Of a stretch of 8,166 nt of DNA, positions 6,887 to 8,166 are shown one piece after another. The stretch covers positions 1 to 8,166 of the forward strand of contig CANETO010000068.1 of NCBI GenBank assembly GCA_947440895.1, read 5' to 3'. The stretch comes from Planctomycetaceae bacterium (GTDB taxonomy: Bacteria > Planctomycetota > Planctomycetia > Pirellulales > UBA1268). Within the stretch, counting starts at the first letter, position 1; each line of letters begins with the position of its first letter. Below the pieces are notes generated by a model that was not told the DNA's origin, made no database searches, and was given only the letters and a program-made list of their open reading frames with translations. A program made the translations under genes and the position numbers.

Positions 6887-7720
6887 TCAGCCGATCAGCC
6901 CGCCGTCCACCACAATGACCTGCCCCGTGATGTAGGCAGATGAGGGGGCGGCCAAAAAGAGCACTGCCTCGGCGATTTCCCAGGCCTCGCCGAGCCGTTT
7001 GGCGGGCACCCGCTTTTTGACCTCGTCGAGCAGGGCAGGGCCGAGCGCCGCCGTCATGTCGCTGGCGATGAACCCGGGCGCGACCGCATTGACCGTCACC
7101 TTCCGGCCGGCCAGTTCCTTGGAAACGGTCCTCGTCAGGCCGACGAGCCCAGCTTTGGACGCGGAGTAGTTGGCCTGGCCTGGGTTGCCGATCAACCCGG
7201 AAACACTGGCGACATTGATGATTCTTCCATACCGCTGCTGCATCATCGGCCGGCTCGCGGCCCGCATGAAGAGGAACGGACCGCGGAGGTTGGTGGTGAG
7301 CACCTCGTCCCACTCCTCGTCGCTCATCCGGGGCAGGAGGGTATCCCGGGTCACACCAGCGTTATTGACGAGAATGTCGATCCGGCCGAGTTTTTCGACG
7401 ACCTGCTCCACCACCGCGGCCACCGCCTCGCCCTTGGACACGTCACAGGGGAGTTCCATCGCCGTGCCACCGGCAGCGCGGATGCCCGCCGCCACTTCGG
7501 CCAGTTTGCCGACATTTCTCGCCACCAGAGCGACAGACGCCCCCGCGGCAGCCAATGCCTCAGCAATTGCCCGGCCCAGCCCCTGCGAGGCACCGGTGAC
7601 CAGCGCCACCTGCCCGGAAAGATCCACCTGCAGCCGCTTCGGACCAGAACTCGGCGCCGTGCCCGCGGAAGTCGGAGTGGCATGGGCTGATGATGCGGGC
7701 TGTTTGCTGCTCTCGGTCAT
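6887..7720 (-). CDS. fabG: 3-oxoacyl-ACP reductase (FabG), short-chain dehydrogenase family, with N-terminal extension
   Basis: FabG reduces 3-oxoacyl-ACP with NADPH, the first reduction of each elongation cycle. The cofactor-binding motif TGASQGLG is at 42-49, NNAG at 119-122, Asn144 in the LTTNLRG segment, and the catalytic Ser172, Tyr185 and Lys189 in ASVSGLIGNPGQANYSASK; their spacing matches E. coli FabG. VNAVAPGFIASDM and the C-terminal ITGQVIVVDGG are also typical. At 277 residues it is about 30 longer than usual because of a Ser/Ala/Pro/Thr-rich N-terminus (MTESSKQPASSAHATPTSAG), likely disordered. The ATG at 7720 is supported by AGGGAG 7 nt upstream, so the extension is probably real. 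It lies 114 nt after fabD on the same strand. Context with fabD, acpP and fabF favours FabG over other short-chain dehydrogenases. Confidence 0.94.
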   Translation of the reverse strand: MTESSKQPASSAHATPTSAGTAPSSGPKRLQVDLSGQVALVTGASQGLGRAIAEALAAAGASVALVARNVGKLAEVAAGIRAAGGTAMELPCDVSKGEAVAAVVEQVVEKLGRIDILVNNAGVTRDTLLPRMSDEEWDEVLTTNLRGPFLFMRAASRPMMQQRYGRIINVASVSGLIGNPGQANYSASKAGLVGLTRTVSKELAGRKVTVNAVAPGFIASDMTAALGPALLDEVKKRVPAKRLGEAWEIAEAVLFLAAPSSAYITGQVIVVDGGLIG

Positions 7721-7834
7721 GGTGTGGCTCCCTGGCCGTGCGGAAATTGGATCGTTCGAGAAAGGTTGCGGAAAAACGGGAAGGCATCTGTCTCAAGTGC
7801 CTGAATTCAAGTCCGTGGCCATGTCGGCATCGCG

Positions 7835-8166
7835 TTACTCAGGAACTCCGGAGCAGGCCAGACTGCGGTCGATTCGCTTGAGCAGGCCGCGGAGCACGCG
7901 GCCGGGGCCGACCTCGCAGAGGGTACGAACGCCTGTCGACAACAGATAGTCCATCGATGCGTGCCATTCGACGACACCACAGACCTGCCGGGCCAGCAGA
8001 CTGCGGATTTCATCGGGATCGGCATGGGGCCGGGCATCGACATTGCTGATGACCGGAATGCGTGGCGACCGGATGGTTGTCTCCGCAAGCGCGGCGGCCA
8101 GCGTGTCGACGGCCTCCTGCATGAGCACGGTGTGAAAAGCACCGGCCACCTCGAGCCGCACGCACT
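7835..8166 (-). CDS. fabD: Malonyl-CoA:ACP transacylase (FabD), C-terminal part (cut by the right window edge)
   Basis: FabD transfers malonyl from CoA to ACP, supplying extender units to FabF. About 110 C-terminal residues are visible. The segment VAGAFHTVLM carries the catalytic His of the Ser-His pair (the GHSLGE serine lies outside the window). IPVISNVDARPHADPDEIRSLLARQV then WHASMDYLLSTGVRTLCEVGPGRVLRGLLKRI is the characteristic end of the acyltransferase domain. A GTG at 8161 is simply an internal valine, since the homology continues to the edge. It ends with TAA at 7837-7835, followed 114 nt later by fabG. No hairpin or clear promoter was seen in that gap. Confidence 0.93.
   Translation of the reverse strand, partial: CVRLEVAGAFHTVLMQEAVDTLAAALAETTIRSPRIPVISNVDARPHADPDEIRSLLARQVCGVVEWHASMDYLLSTGVRTLCEVGPGRVLRGLLKRIDRSLACSGVPE

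Overview
The window is a high-GC bacterial chromosome segment in which every supported gene lies on the minus strand, so it is read from right to left. Gene content, order and protein style suggest a member of the Planctomycetota, probably Pirellulales-like. The clues are the NusA N-terminus (MKPEEILRIVDAIHRDKNID), the IF-2 with a short N-terminal domain and a long Ala/Pro/Arg linker, and a small exported secretin-like protein among lipid genes. This assignment comes from recalled family resemblance, not from a search.

Layout in transcription order: the 3' end of fabD (malonyl-CoA:ACP transacylase, cut by the right edge); a 114-nt gap; fabG (3-oxoacyl-ACP reductase); a 207-nt gap with a promoter-like element; acpP (acyl carrier protein, GTG start); a 30-nt gap; fabF (active-site-complete 3-oxoacyl-ACP synthase II); a 91-nt gap; an exported secretin-fold-like protein of unknown function; an 82-nt gap; a second, degenerate ketosynthase; a 330-nt intergenic region with two hairpins; nusA; a 90-nt gap; and the 5' part of infB (cut by the left edge).

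fabD, fabG, acpP and fabF together supply the core of type II fatty-acid elongation: malonyl loading onto ACP, condensation and ketoreduction. nusA and infB are the usual transcription-antitermination/translation-initiation pair, here without rimP directly upstream.

The least ordinary part is the block between fabF and nusA. The second ketosynthase keeps the thiolase-fold framework but has lost the nucleophilic cysteine (Glu at that position), the second catalytic histidine (Asn) and the C-terminal gating loop. It keeps the first histidine and the lysine. This resembles the logic of a chain-length factor or KSQ-type partner subunit, and it sits beside an intact FabF and an ACP, so a heterodimeric or decarboxylating role is a testable hypothesis. 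No RNA genes, mobile elements or CRISPR arrays were seen.
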